Below, piece after piece: positions 61,672 to 64,000 of a stretch of DNA of 64,000 nucleotides. The stretch lies in contig NZ_CP033922.1 of assembly GCF_003815715.1 (NCBI RefSeq), positions 4,388,001-4,452,000 of the forward strand. The letters run 5' to 3'. Position numbers and translations under genes: made by a program. This DNA comes from Chryseobacterium sp. G0162. Lineage in GTDB: Bacteria; Bacteroidota; Bacteroidia; Flavobacteriales; Weeksellaceae. Under the pieces are notes generated by a model, which was not told where the DNA came from, searched no databases, and saw nothing but the letters and a program-made list of their open reading frames with translations. Position 1 is the first letter of the stretch, and every line of letters starts with the position of its first letter.

Positions 61672-61920
61672 ATGATAAGTAATGAATAATATTGTTTTTA
61701 GGTGTTTATACATCAATGGTTCTTGGTTTGATTAATATAAAAATTAAAGGTTCTATGGTTCATTTAAGATCTCAAAAAGCTTATTCAGTGAAATAATTCT
61801 TATAAAATATCAATAGAATTAACGGACTAAAAAAACTTCCATCTTCTAGTTCCTAGCCTCCATCTTGGTATTCTCTTGGACAAATAAAATAATTATATCC
61901 ATTAATTTGTTTGAATTTTA

Positions 61921-61928
61921 TAACTTTG
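61921..61928 (+). promoter_or_regulatory. Putative -7 box of the AraC gene
   Basis: TAACTTTG fits TAnnTTTG but ends only 4 bp before the ATG at 61933, implying a leaderless message or a start further downstream. Confidence 0.35.
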
Positions 61929-61932
61929 ATCT

Positions 61933-62838
61933 ATGGACTCTAAAGAATCATTACAAGGCTTTTATGAACGAAATGCTCCCAATTTGGGACCTCAATGTCT
62001 GGGACCTCAAAATTTGGGGCATTTCAATGTGTTTTCAAGGGAATATTGTTCCCCGCTAACCCCTTACAGCAGGAGAGATTATTATAAAATTTCTCTGATT
62101 ATAGGAAAGGGTAAACTTCACTATGCTGATAAATGGATTCGTGTGGATCGTCCTGCCTTGTTATTTTCCAATCCTATTGTTCCGTATTCATGGGAAGCAG
62201 ATGATGAAGATCAGAAAGGCTGGTTTTGCCTTTTTACAGAATCGTTTTTACAAAATGGAAGCCGTTTGGGGAATCTCCAGGACTCACCTCTATTCAAAAT
62301 TGGGGGAACTCCGGTTTTCTTTGTGGAAGAAGAGCAACAAAAGGTTCTTTCTGATCTGTATACTAAAATGATGACGGAAATTGAATCGGATTATGTTCAT
62401 AAGTATGATATGCTAAGAGCGTATCTTCACCTGATGATCCATGAAACCATGAGAATGCATCCGGCAGAAACCTTTGAACCTTACCAGAATGCCTCTCAAC
62501 GAGTAGCCTCTTTATTTATGGAGCTGTTGGAAAGACAGTTTCCAATTGACAGTCCGGAAGCTTTTTTGAAGTTAAAAACGCCCAATGACTATGCTCAGAG
62601 TCTTTCTATTCATGTCAATTCTTTAAACCGTTCCGTAAAAGAGATTACGGGGAAAACAACAAGCCAGCAAATCACAGCAAGGGTGATACAGGAAGCGAAT
62701 GCCTTGTTGACACATACAGATTGGAATGTTTCTGAAATTGCTTATGGATTAGGCTTTGAAGAACCTGCTTATTTTACCAACTATTTTAAAAAACAGACTG
62801 GAATAACTCCTAATGCCTTAAGATTGAACCTTGTTTGA
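61933..62838 (+). CDS. AraC-family transcriptional regulator
   Basis: The 301-aa protein has an N-terminal cupin-like sensing domain (about 20-140) and a C-terminal AraC double helix-turn-helix (about 195-300: LKTPNDYAQSLSIHVNSLNR, VKEITGKTTSQQIT, NVSEIAYGLGFEEPAYFTNY, FKKQTGITPNALRL). The N-terminus contains a repeated LGPQ/LGPQNLG segment that may be a small tandem duplication. It is 87 bp upstream of an aldo/keto reductase gene on the same strand, a common arrangement in which the regulator controls the reductase; this is inferred. The first ATG is at 61933. Confidence 0.85.
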   Translation: MDSKESLQGFYERNAPNLGPQCLGPQNLGHFNVFSREYCSPLTPYSRRDYYKISLIIGKGKLHYADKWIRVDRPALLFSNPIVPYSWEADDEDQKGWFCLFTESFLQNGSRLGNLQDSPLFKIGGTPVFFVEEEQQKVLSDLYTKMMTEIESDYVHKYDMLRAYLHLMIHETMRMHPAETFEPYQNASQRVASLFMELLERQFPIDSPEAFLKLKTPNDYAQSLSIHVNSLNRSVKEITGKTTSQQITARVIQEANALLTHTDWNVSEIAYGLGFEEPAYFTNYFKKQTGITPNALRLNLV

Positions 62839-62890
62839 ATTTTATAATTCTTAGTTTGAATTCTATATCAAAGATGGTAGGTTCATGTTC

Positions 62891-62898
62891 TAATTTTG
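62891..62898 (+). promoter_or_regulatory. Putative -7 box of the aldo/keto reductase gene
   Basis: TAATTTTG fits TAnnTTTG, 27 bp before the preferred ATG at 62926; no TTTG box at the right spacing. Confidence 0.45.
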
Positions 62899-62925
62899 TC
62901 TCATAGAATTAAAATAAATACCATC

Positions 62926-63927
62926 ATGAAATTTAAAAAATTAGGAAACACCGGCGAACAACTTTCTGCTATTGGATTAGGCTGTATGGGGATGAGCTTT
63001 GCTTATGGTCCATCAGATGAACAGGAAAGTATCAGTACTCTGCACAGAGCATTGGATTTAGGAGTTAACTTCTGGGATACAGCGGATATGTATGCCAATG
63101 GAGAAAATGAAAAGTTAATTTCCAAAGTTTTAGTACCTAACAGGGATAAAATTTTTATTGCTACTAAATTCGGATTCAGATTTAAAGATGGAAAAGCCAG
63201 TCATAGTGGTGCTCCGGGAACTTATTTTGACGGTTCTCCGGAATGGATCAGAAAGGCTGTGGATCTAAGTCTTCAAAGGTTAAAAATTGATACGATAGAT
63301 CTGTATTATGCCCACCGAGTAGATCCAAATGTTCCGGTTGAAGAAACTGTGGGTGCTATGGCAGAGTTGGTTAAAGCAGGTAAAGTAAAATATATCGGAT
63401 TATCTGAAGCCTCCGCAGAATCTATTAGAAAAGCCAATAAAATTCATCCGATAGCTGCTTTACAGTCAGAGTATTCTATCCTTACCAAAGATGTTGAGAA
63501 TGAAATTCTGCCAACTATCAGAGAATTAGGGATTTCATTAGTGCCTTACTCCCCATTGGCAAGAGGTCTTTTTGCGAATATTAATGAAGTACAAAACCTG
63601 GGAGATGATGATTTTAGAAAATCATTACCACGTTATCAGCAGGAATATCTTGAAAACAATACGAAACTGGCGAATGAAATCAATGAATTTGCTGCTTCTA
63701 AAGGAGTAAAAGGAACCCAGTTAGCCTTAGCATGGGTGTTGAATCAGGGAGACGATATCATCCCAATTCCAGGAACCAAACGTATCAAGTATTTAGAAGA
63801 AAATGTTGCAGCGGCCAATATTGAGTTGTCCCAGTCAGATTTGGATACCATTGATGCCATTCTGAAAAAATATCCGAATGTAGGAGAACGATATAGTGAA
63901 GGATCAATGAAATTGGTTAATAACTAA
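62926..63927 (+). CDS. Aldo/keto reductase
   Basis: The ATG at 62926 (MKFKKLGNTGEQLSAIGLGC) is preferred to the in-frame codon at 62896, since the first beta strand begins there and the -7 box lies between. The 333-aa chain has the AKR tetrad Asp51, Tyr56, Lys81 and His130 (in FWDTADMYANGE, ATKFGFRF and YYAHRVD), plus SEYSILTKDVENEI, LVPYSPLARGLFA and IPIPGTKRIKYL, which binds NADPH. It is similar to the YakC/PdxI type and reduces aldehydes or ketones; the substrate is not known. The AraC regulator upstream may respond to it. Confidence 0.9.
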   Translation: MKFKKLGNTGEQLSAIGLGCMGMSFAYGPSDEQESISTLHRALDLGVNFWDTADMYANGENEKLISKVLVPNRDKIFIATKFGFRFKDGKASHSGAPGTYFDGSPEWIRKAVDLSLQRLKIDTIDLYYAHRVDPNVPVEETVGAMAELVKAGKVKYIGLSEASAESIRKANKIHPIAALQSEYSILTKDVENEILPTIRELGISLVPYSPLARGLFANINEVQNLGDDDFRKSLPRYQQEYLENNTKLANEINEFAASKGVKGTQLALAWVLNQGDDIIPIPGTKRIKYLEENVAAANIELSQSDLDTIDAILKKYPNVGERYSEGSMKLVNN

Positions 63928-63942
63928 ACACTAATTATACCT

Positions 63943-63979
63943 AAACTGAGTTTCTGAATGGCAGAAGCTCAGTTTTTTT
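63943..63979 (+). terminator. Terminator of the aldo/keto reductase gene
   Basis: AAACTGAGTTTCTG and CAGAAGCTCAGTTT pair over 14 bp (one G-T pair) around AATGG, and a T run follows. Confidence 0.9.
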
Positions 63980-64000
63980 ACATTAAAAAATATTATCACA

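Larger units (their letters stand above)
61610..61932. other. Intergenic region before the AraC gene
   Basis: Contains the hairpin at 61642-61671 and the -7 box at 61921. The remainder is AT-rich with no convincing frame. Confidence 0.5.

Overview
The window is chromosomal DNA of a flavobacterium, most likely Chryseobacterium or a close Weeksellaceae relative; this is inferred from content, not from a search. Support: low G+C, no clear Shine-Dalgarno sites, Bacteroidota promoters (TTTG / TAnnTTTG), a type IX secretion sorting domain, DUF6443-type RHS proteins, a CGA/CIA-like class A beta-lactamase, and several small intergenic repeat families. There is no rRNA, no recognisable tRNA, no CRISPR array, no phage and no classical IS transposase.

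Layout. 1-4 kb: the end of a glycan-use cluster (5'-truncated GH144-like glucanase, exported esterase, GH3 beta-glucosidase), compatible with beta-1,2-glucan breakdown. 4-5.1 kb: a tandem pair of small secreted proteins, each with its own terminator. 5.1-14.4 kb: an accessory region with a GC-rich intergenic element, a nine-copy heptamer array, an inverted repeat and a canonical promoter, then a T9SS propeller protein, a two-part RHS shell whose second protein ends in a lipase-like tip, and a 1-bp-overlapping small membrane protein that is probably its immunity partner. 14.7-33.3 kb: mostly core genes (purB, purL, dgkA, dnaN, pheT) mixed with secreted hydrolases, an orphan barstar, an AraC regulator next to a DUF417 membrane protein, and a META lipoprotein. 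33.3-44.1 kb: a GT-C-like membrane protein, 3-hydroxyacyl-CoA dehydrogenase, class A beta-lactamase, GH5 glycosidase, Gfo/Idh/MocA oxidoreductase, pcm, a 2-hydroxyacid dehydrogenase and an S41 peptidase.

44.2-49.6 kb: a small acidic protein, a DUF559 endonuclease gene enclosed by about 60-bp inverted repeats (a third solo copy lies beside dgkA at 26.2 kb), then hutU, a Crp/Fnr regulator, an MBL-fold hydrolase and an epimerase-like protein. 49.6-52.9 kb: an AT-rich block on the minus strand with a DUF4365 nuclease-like gene coupled to a 364-aa partner, and behind a separate promoter-like box a zinc-finger (HNH-like) protein; it looks like a small defence island. 53.2-64 kb: a TonB-plug-tailed membrane protein, exported thiol peroxidase, GapN, an ECF sigma factor with a membrane partner, a second S41 peptidase, an NAPE-PLD-like hydrolase, a GNAT protein, a basic secreted protein behind a sigma-54-like site, and an AraC regulator followed by an aldo/keto reductase.

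The three places most likely to hold something undescribed are the split RHS/lipase/immunity operon, the DUF559 gene with its repeat family, and the DUF4365 cluster. All functional calls come from reading motifs in the sequence; no database search was run.
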